From Bimastos eiseni (lineage: Eukaryota > Annelida > Clitellata > Crassiclitellata > Lumbricidae), in NCBI GenBank assembly GCA_959347315.1, contig OY365814.1, positions 28,275,469 to 28,339,468 on the forward strand: 64,000 nucleotides of DNA, written 5' to 3'. This document shows positions 1 through 11,700 of this stretch, piece after piece. The position numbers were made by a program, and so were the translations under genes. The stretch's first letter is position 1. Every line of letters starts with the position of its first letter. The notes under the pieces are model-generated. The model did no database searches and had not been told where the DNA came from. It was given only the letters and a program-made list of their open reading frames with translations.

Positions 1-116
1 ATCAGAACGTCGACGTCTTTGTCGTTTAATTCAAACGCCTAAATTTTGAAATTGACTATTTTGAAATCACGTAATTAACAACTTTATTCGAGAATAATTA
101 TAATCCGCAGAGATTA

Positions 117-300
117 GTGTGTCCTTCCCTTAGGGTAACACTGGACCCTACCACCTGGAATGGGGTCTCTCTGGATATCTGGATCTCACCTAGGAACTCC
201 TCCTCATCTTTTTACTCTTCCTTCAATTCTGTCGGAATGGGAGAGCCTCCGAGTGGCTTCCTTGAAAGGGCGATGTATCAAATTTTATTGAGTGATTGAC
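117..300 (+). mobile_element. CR1/L2-like LINE, 3'-terminal fragment
   Basis: The reading frame contains the C-terminal signature of CR1/L2-type LINE ORF2 proteins (a TTWNGVSL stretch, then Ser-rich residues and FYSSF). It is followed by the family tail in which a GAGCCTCCGAGTGG block precedes CCTTGAAAGGGCG. The same tail recurs near 10.0, 20.8 and 21.3 kb. Only the last part of the element is present and it is decayed. Confidence 0.6.
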
Positions 301-392
301 TGATTGGCTGATTGATTGACAGACTGATTGATTGTTTGACTGATTGATTGATTAATTGATTGCTTGATTAGTTGATTGATCGATCGATCGAG
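286..392. repeat. (GATT)n-like degenerate microsatellite
   Basis: Imperfect GATT/GACT tetranucleotide run directly after the LINE tail, ending in GATCGATCGATCGA. This is a common seeding point for LINE-associated simple repeats. Confidence 0.8.
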
Positions 393-1243
393 GTACCCGG
401 ATTCTGACCGACGAAGCGACAAACCAACATGGCTAAAATGGACTTGAATTGATATAGCACGGTATATTAGCTGGTCTCTGTGACGTGACGCTTGCGTGGC
501 GCTGGGAATTTCCGAGATTTACATTACATCTCAAATGTCATATTCACCAATGAATTAATTGTAATTTGCTCAATTCAATCATTTGACGTTCAGTGGGTCG
601 TAAATTCGATCTTTCGTCTGGTAAGAGTGAGTACAAGGACTCGAAACTCCTCTGAGACTCCTCTTTGTAAGTAGCCTAAGTCCTAAACTCACAATTGCTA
701 CGCGATATCGATTGATTGTTAGTCGACAGAATCGTTGTGATCCCGACCAAGAAAATGAACCACTTGTAGGAAATGGATTTATTAACAGCCATCAGTTTAT
801 GCCTTAAGGACAGCAGGCAGAAATTTTCAGAAAGTGTTTTTCTATGAGGTAGTCCTTAAAATATCAATGCATATTAAAAGAGCAGCACTCACATTAAAAA
901 TAGGATTATTACACTCGAATTGTCTCCCTGTGGAATGATATTATTACCATAATAATAATAATAGTAATAATAATAATAATAATAATTAGCATTTATCATC
1001 ATGTATATAGGCAAGCGCAAATAGCACCTCTGAGTGTTTGTCTCTTTGAATTGCTCTATAAAAATGTTCAATCACAATTGTCATTCATTTGGCAGTTATT
1101 ATCGGCAAAAGTTGGTGCAGTCAGTGACGCATAGATTTTTATGGGCGCTAGGTAACATTATAATAACATGCATCGTTCCTTATTGCCATACGTGCTCATA
1201 ATTAAATAATTACTGCAGTCTAGAAAACAGCTACAGGGCTTAC
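393..1243. other. Stretch with no recognised gene
   Basis: AT-rich sequence without an open frame resembling a known protein. A short (AAT)n run lies around 948-985. It would be the intron downstream of the TPR-like exon if that gene continues left. Confidence 0.5.
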
Positions 1244-1378
1244 CTTGTTATAGTAAGTGAAGGCCTTGTCGTACTTGGCGCTCTTCAAAAGGACCGCCAC
1301 CTCGGCCTTGTATTGATCCAAGAGACGCCGCTCTTTGTGGTCTAACCGACGCGACGTATGACTCGCTGCTTGAATCAT
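1244..1378 (-). CDS. Exon of a TPR-like protein (partial gene)
   Basis: This is an open 135-nt, 45-codon phase 0/0 segment read on the minus strand. It starts ATG ATT CAA after TTCACAG and ends AAC AAG before a consensus donor GTAAGC. The peptide begins MIQAASHTSRRLDHKERRLL. Its second half contains LLKSAKYDKAFTYYNK, which has the helix pattern of a tetratricopeptide repeat (small residue, Y-D-K-A, aromatic pair, N/K). The first Met could be the true start or an internal residue behind the acceptor-like TTCACAG. A perfect RFX X-box lies 146 bp upstream, which favours a start here and a ciliary role. The remaining exons would lie left of position 1. I do not recognise the exact family member. 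Confidence 0.6.
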
Positions 1379-1523
1379 CTGTGAAGGATGATTATTATTT
1401 TTCAGTCAAACGAACTCGATGATTCTCACTAACAGCTGCGTCTAATTGCAATTCACAATTAATCAAAGCGACCAGAAACCGTTTGTTTTTAGACGATTAA
1501 TGATTTCAAACTTTGACGCCGCT

Positions 1524-1537
1524 GTTGCTATGGCAAC
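1524..1537 (-). promoter_or_regulatory. X-box (RFX site) upstream of the TPR-like exon
   Basis: GTTGCTATGGCAAC matches the RFX consensus RYYNYY-N2-RRNRAC at every position. It lies 146 bp before the ATG of the minus-strand TPR-like exon, a typical distance for X-boxes of ciliary genes. The motif is seen directly; the regulatory role is inferred. Confidence 0.55.
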
Positions 1538-2397
1538 GGATATGTCACTACCTTGAAGATGCAGTCAATGAAGCTGGATATGTAAATTACACATGATTAA
1601 TATTATTGAGCTATTAATAGAACTGACGTTATTTCTATTGTGACGTATTTCCTTATACACAGAGAAATCGCTAAGACGACAGGAATTTCCAATTGTCAGT
1701 TACTGCAAACATGTAATACTAACCATTAACATTTCTAACCTTAAACCAATTTAATATAGTGGCTATCGAAGTATTATATTCGTTTATGGAGAAAGAAAAC
1801 GTCATGACACCGTCACAAAACCGCGTAATTATATATATATATAATTATATATAAGATTATATATATAATTATATGCTAACCTGAGCGATATTAGATAATA
1901 AAAGTTGCTTAAAGTGTAACATAAACTTGCAAATATTCTTATACAATTACCTGAGAATGAATTGAGTTGTCTTTAGGCTGGAGAATATTGTTGTACTCTT
2001 CGTCTTAATTAGCGAATGGTGATCGTGCGTAGTCCATGGCGGTAGGAGTTGGGGAAGGTTATACATGGGGCTGTGTAATTAGTATGGAGCAGAGCAGATC
2101 GACATCTACGATGTCAGCCAGCTTTGAGACTGCTGAGAAGGATTGTCCAAGGTAACCTAATAGTCGTCTTGCTCTTCTTAGGAGATTTAACAGGCATTCT
2201 GTATCGGACGCTGGGGTAATACCGCACAAGCATTGGGACTGGGGAGGCACATAACAATTTAGCAATGGAAGCGGCCTTAGTTATCTTATGGAAGGAAGAG
2301 GAGGAAAAGTAACTAAGTGGACTGCAAAGGTAGGCACATAATGTAAGTAAGTATATGCCTAAGATATTTCTCTACTTTCGGCAATATATGTAGTAAA
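1538..2397. other. Stretch with no recognised gene
   Basis: Contains an AT dyad at about 1829-1875. A 60-codon open stretch on the minus strand (2059-2265) has no ATG start and no family I recognise. It would include the promoter of the TPR-like gene if that gene starts at 1378. Confidence 0.4.
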
Positions 2398-2705
2398 TCA
2401 CTGCTCTACACGCAAATTCTCACACATAGGCACACATACACAGGCACGCACACACATAGGTACACACGCACACACACATAGGCACACACACACACATAGG
2501 TACACACGCACGCACACATAGGCACACACACACATAGGTACACACACACATAGGTACACACGCACGCACACATAGGCACACACACACACAGGCGCACACA
2601 CACACATAGGTACACACACATAGGCACACACACAACACACCTACACACACACACACCTACACACACACACACACACACACACCTACACACACACACACAC
2701 AAACA
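2398..2705. repeat. (AC)n compound microsatellite
   Basis: About 300 bp of CA repeats interrupted regularly by CATAGG and CGCACG. The Cys/Val/Met-rich open frames on the minus strand are products of the repeat, not genes. Confidence 0.95.
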
Positions 2706-4484
2706 AACAAACGAGCGGACAGGCGAGAAGCCACACACTACAAGCAAACAGACCATCTTCAAATGATAAGGCACTATTATACTACTTAGCCAGACTTCAC
2801 ACATCGACGGTGAAGCGTGACTGTACTAGCAAAATGTCCTATGTAAACGGAAAGAGGATGCTGTCCAGTGAGAGGGCTTCTTAACCTCTTCCGGGTGATC
2901 TGTCTTCAGAGTCTCATGTCGTCCTTGGTCTCCAGTCACGTGACGATGCTGCTCACGATCCTCTGAGGGTAATTGAATTATATATATGCACATAATATAT
3001 GTTAAACTATATATATATATTTATGTATATGTATATATAACATGTAATCGGCCTGAAACACAGCCTACAGGGTTACGCCTTCGTATCTGTGGTGTATATG
3101 ATTCATTGTTTCGCTTTCTTTAGACAGATTTTCAATAGCCGCAATTTGAATCAACCTTTGGAAATCGTAATTGTAAGCGATAATTAGCCAGAACGTCGTT
3201 GCACAGTTGTCTGGTAATGCACTATGGTTACTGCCAGACAGTGCCAGCGATATTTTTTGCATCAGAACATATGCTTAGTGCCTTTTATGAACCTCTCAGC
3301 GGTGCCATAGCTGTCTCCCGGTCGCAAGCGAAGCCTTGAGTTAGGCTTATGTTATATTTAGTGGGAGTGCCGGCGAACCAATATGGAAGAGATATGAAGC
3401 GGATGAAAACTGGGTCACTGACCTAGATTAAGTCTGTTTCTACTTCCGGGACATTGAAGGCCAAATCGTGTTTTTGTTAGCTAAGTAAAACGACTCAATA
3501 TGTAGAACTTGCAATATAAAAAACATGTGTTCAAAAGATTTTTTTAAAACAGGAGTAGCACAACTTTAGATGAACTTTACGGCGATTGTACGTTCTAATT
3601 TACGCTCCCGATTACCCGGATGTCACTTTATCCATTACATGGCCGATCACAAACATGTATCAGAAAAAAAACGATCACTGATTGGCTGACACGTTACGGC
3701 TGCATATCCCTTTCATATTAATCCCAGATGGCTTCATAGCCCTTCCATGTTAGTCCTAGGTAGCTTCATATCCCTTCCATGATATTATTCCCAGGTTTGC
3801 CATAAGAATAGATTGCAAACACATGACTGTTCGTGAAGTGTAACACAGTGTTGGACTCCGAGCGCGTCGACAACCTTATAAGCGGCGCTAAATCAAGATA
3901 TAGAACAGAATATTCATGGAGGCCACAGAGTTAAGCAGGATGTCGTATTCCTCTGGCATTATTGTCTGCTGTGCCCGTAGCAAACATAGCTTTCGTCAGA
4001 CATTACTTTGATTTGATATTACTTTGTATACAGATATGAATGTGGCCAAAGATTACTTCGGTCAGACATTACATTGCTTATACATTATTTTGATAATAAA
4101 TTGTTATATTGATCATACTTTAATAATAAATTACTTCTGTCTTTAGGTAGCATCAGATTCTTCTGTGACCGCGTTGTTTCAGTGTCAATACTTTAGAAGA
4201 GTGTGGACGAGCCGGTCCTGTATGTTGGGCATATAAAAATTAATGTCAGCGATCGTTGCCTTGGCCAGTATTCGCTCGTTATCCAATAGCAGTGATGACC
4301 TCGATACTCCCAAGAACAGCGGAAATCCAGCGAAAACCAGACTTTGCATACCAAGAGTCGTTCTCTAGTATCTGAGTCACCATCTGAAAACACCCCCTGT
4401 GACGTAATGCTTCGGCTCTACGCTTACACGACAGACGAAATAAGCTATGAAGAGTCGAAAGACAGTCTTTCGAAAAAAATGATG
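2706..4484. other. Stretch with no recognised gene
   Basis: No exon-like open frame. Holds an AT-rich tract at 2970-3045 and the short tandem repeat at 3699-3794. It may contain the 3' flank of the minus-strand GPCR. Confidence 0.4.
3699..3794. repeat. Three imperfect copies of a ~33-bp tandem repeat
   Basis: Units contain GCTTCATATCCCTTCCAT followed by a TTAATCCCAG/TAGTCCTAGG/TATTCCCAGG tail. Confidence 0.7.
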
Positions 4485-4862
4485 TTTAACGCGATTGGTT
4501 AGTTGTAAACATGATAATTGACTTTAATGAAACTGTTGAACGGGATTGGTTAGCAGTTGACCTGATAATTGGTCTCAATGAAATCGTTGAACATGATTGG
4601 TTGGCTTTTGACATGATGATTGGTCTTAATGAAACCGTTGAACGTGATTGGTCGGCTGTAAACATAAAATTGGTTCATATGAAGACGTTGAAAGTGATTG
4701 GTTGGTTGTAAACATAAACATTGATTTCTATGAAATCGTCGAACGTGATTGGTTGGCTGTAAACAAAACAATTGGTTCATATGAAGACGTTGAACATGAC
4801 CAATATGGTTGTAAACATAACAATTGATTTCTGTGTAATCGTTCAACGTGATTGGTTGGCTA
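4485..4862. repeat. 51-bp minisatellite with inverted CCAAT motifs
   Basis: Eight imperfect units, with GATTGG (inverted CCAAT) recurring at about 4493, 4543, 4595, 4646, 4696, 4747, (4798) and 4848. The period is 51 bp. Because 51 is a multiple of 3, both strands show spurious 17-residue repeat open frames. It lies about 170 bp beyond the GPCR stop codon. Confidence 0.85.
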
Positions 4863-5029
4863 AGATTCATATAATTCCTTAAATGGTTTGTTTAAATCCA
4901 ACAGTTGGTTGCTGGCTATAAACAAAACGAACGGTTGCCACGATTTCCAATACTAGATATCACTCTTTAGGCAAACGGTGGCCTAATTTCCTGCATTGTG
5001 ATTGGCTGAACGATCCCTCCTCTTTTGCG

Positions 5030-5798
5030 TTAGACGCTGCTACGCAAGTGTTCGTCTTTCCGCCCGATCGGAAACGACGCACACGTGACCTGACACGTGA
5101 CGTGGTTGACGGCCTTCTCGCTGTCCTTTTTCCCGATTCCGCACGAGAGCCGACGCATCAGAATTCGGTTGTCCATGAGCGAATACTGCGAGATGGATCT
5201 GGCGATGGAGAGTTTGCGCGTGAAGGCCCCAGGCAGAACCCGACTGAACTCGACGAGGAAGTTCTCGTTCATCCAGGCGTACAGGAACGGATTGTAGACC
5301 GTCGAGCTCATGGCGATGACGTGCGCGGCGAAGAAAGTCAACAGGAAGTAGTTCCACTGCTCTATCTCGGCGTGGTACTCGAGCAGAAGCAGGATGACGT
5401 TGAGCGGAAGCCAGCAGCTAACGAAGATGACCGTCATGGCGATCAACATCCGGTTGGTCCGCTGCTTCCGGGTAATCTCCTGCTGCTGGCGTTCCGTGCA
5501 CGAGTTGCTGCGGGTGGTGCGACGGGCCCTCGACAGGGCACGCGCCCTCAGCGCCAGGGAGACGCACGTGTAGCAGTAGGTGATCGCTCCGCACGGCAGG
5601 ACGTACTGGAGGACGAGGCTGGCGATGGTAAAGAACTTACGGGAGGCCCCTGGCGGCCACTTTTCGTGGCATATGTAGATCTCCTCGGAGGCGGACCAAG
5701 TCATCTTCTGGTAGACTGCCAACGGTAGAGATATGGAGACGGCTGTCACCCAGATGGCTACGATCAGCATTATGCAGACAGGGACCTTTATGTGGCGC
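5030..5798 (-). CDS. GPCR exon 2 (TM4-TM7 and tail)
   Basis: Acceptor GCATATAG, then G CGC CAC ATA AAG. The first G completes Arg138. The frame stays open to TAA at 5030-5032. It codes residues 138-393. The apparent Met and Tyr-rich residues upstream of 5798 are intron. Confidence 0.93.
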
Positions 5799-8683
5799 CT
5801 ATATGCATACATCAAACACAAATACAAACACGTGTAGACGTATACATATATATACATCTATACATATATTTGCATACGTACAATAAATGTACAGATATGC
5901 ATATTACTGACTTAGTCCTTCCTGTGTAGGTCTGCACATCGGGCAGGGGATAAATTTATAATATATTCTCCATATATTAGTAATACTTGCATGGAATATA
6001 ATTTAGTGCATATATATATATATACGGTCACTTGTATACAGGGCATCGACCTTGAGAAGGTTCTTCAATTCACAATATATATTATATTATATATTAATTA
6101 TGTATATATGCCGTGCATCGTACGATATCATTGGTTTTACTGCGCGGAAGATATACGAGTTCTCTAATGACTACACTAACCCTAACCCTGACCCTAACGA
6201 CGCATAACCTGACCCTAAACGATCTTCACTAGGCACGTTATAATATACATGTACATGTAAAAGCACTTTGGCCAGAAACGCAGCACTGATTTCCTCCTTT
6301 TTCGACGACGGATGCAGAGTGCTTTAATTCGGATCATGCATAAAGGGTTGGCACTGCGTTGGCATACATCGTGGAGCTATGTGTTCCGCTTGTAATTCCG
6401 CTTTTGGTCCGATCCCAATAGGTAATGCCGTCAAGATTTACAGTTTCCTCGTGTCCGAACATCGATGAACATTCATTGATTTGTCTGTGGACGAAGGGAT
6501 TTCTAGAGAGCCTTTGATACTCTTTTACGAAGACAGCGTATACGGCCTATACACTAAAAGCTCGTCGCTATATAGTGTTAAATATAGATTTTGTGGTAAT
6601 CTTAAGTTGGACTCATTTCGATCAGTCCAGTCCAGTGAAAAAGGAGCAAACGTTCCTCTTACAGGATCACCCTATTGTAATAAACCAAAACACAAAGTCA
6701 ATAAGACAATGCAGTGACTTGATTAGTTATTTAACTAGATTAATTACTGATAATTAAAGTCTTTCTACAAAAGCACACTGGATGTTGACGTAACTATAAA
6801 AATAAGCATTCATGATCATTAATTCGGTGTCAAATGCGGTTTAAATGCAGTTTCCGGCTAATGATAAACTTATAACAAAACACAGGAAACAACTGGAATC
6901 AGTTATTGTAATTTCTCTTTATTTTTTGCATATGAATGCATCGTTCATCGAAAGAAGCTTCGTGAGTTGTTGTCACTCAGCATTAGTTAAATTACCATTC
7001 AATTCAATATTCGTCTTATTCTAGTCAAGCTGACAGACCGCACCTTAAATTAATACACAGTTACATTTTGTACAATTTATGCACCAGAGTCATGCAGTTT
7101 TTTTTCCCTCAGTTTTCCTCAAAAAATATTTCTATCGCGAGGCGAGGCATGAAGTTGCGGTCAACCTTGCGTGGTTAGGTGAATTCATGGGTCGCCTCTG
7201 GTCGCAGGTTGTATTTACTATAGACAAAGTTCTTCGCAATCTCTGACTATTAATATGCAGTAATTATATCATCTGTATCACATAGCGCGATATACCGTAC
7301 AGCTTATTAATTACCAATCATGAGAACGACGCATCCAAAACATCTGCTGCTCTGAAAAGTCATCGTAATCGTAAACTATAAATCACTAAAGCTACGGTCG
7401 GGGCCTAAGCTTATCTTCGAGCGATGACCAGCCAGCACCTGACCATGCATTCAGTTCTCTTGGGTACCTTTAAAACGAGAGACATCCATCCTACTGCCTT
7501 GATCAACAGCGTCCGCTCCTTTCGTCTCGTCCCGTTTACGATCGCAATCCGACTCCGTTGCCCTCCTCGTTCGTACTGCCACGGGATCTGTGTATATCGT
7601 GTTTATGTCCGACTCGTAGTCGGTAAACGATATGTTAAGACTGGTGATGAATCCTTTGTTCAGGCAGGTCTACTCGCCCATCAGACCTCCATGCATAATT
7701 CATGATCCGCTCGACGCAAACCGTCGCCAGCGCTATATAATTTCCTCATCGAAGTAGGTATGTATATAAATATGTCTGTGTGCACGCATAAACACAAATA
7801 CATGTGGGCAATAAATAGCTTGGTATATACTAATATGTATCTCTACTGAATTATGCACACAAGTGGCTACGTGTTCAAGTAATCTCTTTCCATGAATTCC
7901 ATTAATATGCCATTAATAAATATATAGATATAAATATATATATATATATATACATATGCATGCATCTATGTGTGACGGTTTATTTCGTGGTAATTGTGTT
8001 TATTTAGAAATTCAGTGTACATCCGTAAACTCCGGAACTTAGGATACGTACATGTATATATGTGTATGTATATATATATACAAATATGTGTATATATATG
8101 TATATGTATATACAATATTGCTAATTAACATCTAATTAGTGTGTTCTATGGATTCTTCTGAAAACAAGACGACACCGACAGAAGCAGAAAAACCGTATTT
8201 ATTTTAGCCTCCGTCCTCGCGATAAGAACCCTTTACTTATAGAGTAGATATATAGCGTAGCATCTGTTGCACAGCTCCATTACCGAATCGTCCATCCGTA
8301 ACGATGGGCTTCTTTTAAAGATGCGGGCGTCTTAGCATGCGGTCGATGATGATGATGCTGATGAGCCGCATCCAACAGTTCCACCTTCCGCATCGCAGAT
8401 CTCATTGCTTCGCAGAACACAGTGGCTCGATTATTCCGTCATCATGCGTCCAAACCAAATAGCTAAGGTATGGCCGTGAATGGCTAAAGCTGTATACATA
8501 TATGTATATGTATGTACATATGTAATTACATATATATATATATAATGCTGTATTATATATATATATGCGTACTAAAAATCGAATCGATGCTGTAAATGGC
8601 ACAAACCCCATTGCACTGAATGAACCCCTGCATTTCACGGAGATGAACCGTAGGAGACTTCCAGATTAAGTCAGAGATCGTTG

Positions 8684-8722
<39 letters not shown>

Positions 8723-11700
8723 ATATTATATATATACAAATCAGAATGTCATCGTTTGGTAAATTCTGACGAAACTTTGTATACGTATGCATGGAAGCCA
8801 TTTGCCAATGTCCGTCCATCCATCAACGTCGATAAAGACAGAGGACATACGTGCAGTATGAACGCATGATCATAACAGACGACGGACATGATGGAACCCT
8901 GAGGCGACCAAGCAATGACTTATACGTATCATGATAATTAGGAACTGCGCTGTCATTTCGGAAATCCTTTTCGCAAAAAAGGTTCACTCAAAAGAATTCG
9001 GTCGAAAGCCAAGAAGGGAATCCCGAAAGGCACAGAAGAATTCTGACGGACACCTTGCACGGCTACTATACAGTTACATTCGACTCTTGCCCTAACTTAT
9101 GATCATGCGTTCATACTGCACGTATAGACTAATCACACTGTGATGTGTCAGTTTGAAATTAAGAGAACGAAGATTATTATTATTCTAGATAGAGAAGGAT
9201 TCCCAGAAGAGTCGACTTCATTGGTCGAGATATGAATAATACGTTACCACTAGTAATCGCAGAGAAGTATTCGCATGTACAAACTTAAGGAATTCTCCAG
9301 AATAGAGAATTTAGGATGTGACGTTTCCTATATCATGCATTATGCATGTAATGTGGAGAACAACCACCGTCTCCATAGAGACACAAATTCTCAGAATTAT
9401 TGTTGCCATCGTTTCAACAGCTCGGCCCCAATCAGACATCCACTATGACACAGCGAGAATTAGCAACTCTAGCTATTATTATTAATTATGTAACTTCTAT
9501 AGCGCCAGTGTCTAGTGCACAAGGCACCGGGCGATGGCACACCAAACCCAAGGAGTAATTGGGAAGATCAATCATCAATCCGATAGTAGATAGAGTTCGC
9601 TGTGAATGAAGGACCAGTAATTTAATAAATAGCAAGACGAGAAAGAAACTCAACAGTCAAACACAAGTCATTAACGATTGGGCAGAAAGAACAGATGCTG
9701 GGAGATAGTTCCAACGCATAAGTCAAAATGTCGGGCAATAAGTAAGGTAGTAAGTTAACTTGATACTCATTCGGTTTCCTCCCTCCGTCCACTTCCCTCA
9801 TCCAATAGGCTTGACCTCTTGGTTGCTCGAACTAGAACAACTATGGCTCAGTCTCAGATCTTTCGCTTCAATTGGTCCCTCTCTGTGGAATGCGCTTTCT
9901 CCATATGTTCGCTCTAAAATCCTATCTGGCAGTCTCTCATCCTCTTTTGCTTCTCTCAAATCCTACTTCTTCTCGCGGTGACATCCGCAATGGCAGCGAT
10001 TCTGAACGGTTCACCCTACTGGAGGCGCTCTATAAACGTTTGAGTACAAAAAGGGTAAGGCAGTAAGTGAGACAGTAAGTCAGGCATGCTGGCAGGCAAG
10101 AAGGTTGCAGTATGCAGGAGTTTCCATTGCCGGACATCTTGTCGGTCTCAATGATGTTGACGCCGAAATTAACGTCCAACAAGTGAACTGGAATGCATTG
10201 TGCTACTGACACTCGATTAAACGCATCTGAATAATATATACCCAGGTCATCATTGTCTGTCGAAACGAGCTGTAAAGGTGTCAAAACAGAGCTTTACATT
10301 ATCCAGAACTCAGCGACACCTCACCGTCGTTGCCATGGCTATTGACGTCAAACTATACAATATTATGTTATTCAGTCTTGACAGACGAACATAATTATAC
10401 TCCCAGGTAGTTTCTAGAAAAGGGTAAATTGAGGTATACGATTCCGAATTCCAACATTAACAAACACAGCGTCCAAGGGACTCTCGCCATTTCAATTAAC
10501 GAGTGGTCAAGACTGACTCAAGAGCAGACACGTTACCAGTAGGGTCCATTCAGTGCAGTGGTGTCTAACCAGCGCCCTCCTCCCATCTGGAATGGGAGGA
10601 CAAAACACACTCTGGCAGACCATAAATAAGAGATCCAGAGGTCACTCCGGAACCTTTGTAAAATTATCGGAATTTAACAACCCCCAGTTCCGTAACCCTC
10701 CCCAACTTTCCTCAACAGTTGTGGCGAAATGCCCAGCCCAAATGGTGTTGATTCGAATGTGCCCTAGCGCACTAGAACGACAGTATGTCAGAGATGTCAT
10801 TATTACCTTTGTAATTGTGGACCAGCGACAATAATTATTTCCAGCAAGTTGTGGGTCAGAGCGCCAATGACGCCAGGGCAAAATCGGGCAGTTGTCTAAG
10901 AGGGGGCTCGGTGATCAGAATTTATTTTTGCAAAACTAGTAACAAATTAACTAAATATGCTCAATTCTTAATTTTGATCCTGACTAACCGCCGCGAATAT
11001 CACATAGTTGCTATGCTCACCGTTGCTTTAGTCAGGGCTCCGCGGGAGAGATAAACATTGTTGGAGGGCCAGGACAGGTCCGCGGGCCGTCTCTTTGAAT
11101 CTCCATGATATGTAATCATTAGGATTAACGACATTTTGTTCGGACAAATTGCTCTTGGGGCATGCTGTAGTTGACCTGTCTCGTTATTAGACTAAATTAG
11201 ATGGATACTGCGAACTGATCATTCAATGTAAATTATGTAGTGCTCCATGAAGCGAATTTAAGAATGATGTATGCAGGCATAATTATATATTAACCTATGT
11301 GGGTAATTTGCCCTGAAACGACATTCCCTCTACGACTCGCTCATTGATCATAGCTGGGGGTAGGCCTATATATAGTCTGCTTCTGCCCGAACTCTCTCAA
11401 GACGTTTCTTCACCCGCTGGGCTTCTCGCACTGGGAGCGCCTCTGATTAGGCTGCACTGAAAGATGCGCTTTATTTTAAATCCGTAAACAAATATAATAC
11501 AATGCTTGAGTACCTCTCAAAAGCTGTGCTCAGCGTAATGCAACTGATGAGTGAAGATTATGATAATTATCAGAAGTCATACAGTTAAAATGCAGCTTTG
11601 GAAGAACGTTAGGCTAAATGCAGAGAGAACATAACATAACATAAACATAACATGAACATAACATGAACATAACATGAACATAACATGAACATAACATGAA

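Noticed and set aside
2059..2265. 68-codon minus-strand open frame as a gene
   Set aside because: No ATG start, no splice support and no recognised family.
5048..5728. Plus-strand 226-codon open frame opposite the GPCR
   Set aside because: Antisense shadow of GPCR exon 2. The minus strand shows the conserved receptor motifs.
10325..10340. X-box-like GTTGCCATGGCTAT (also near 20018 and 36651)
   Set aside because: The right half site fails the RRNRAC consensus.
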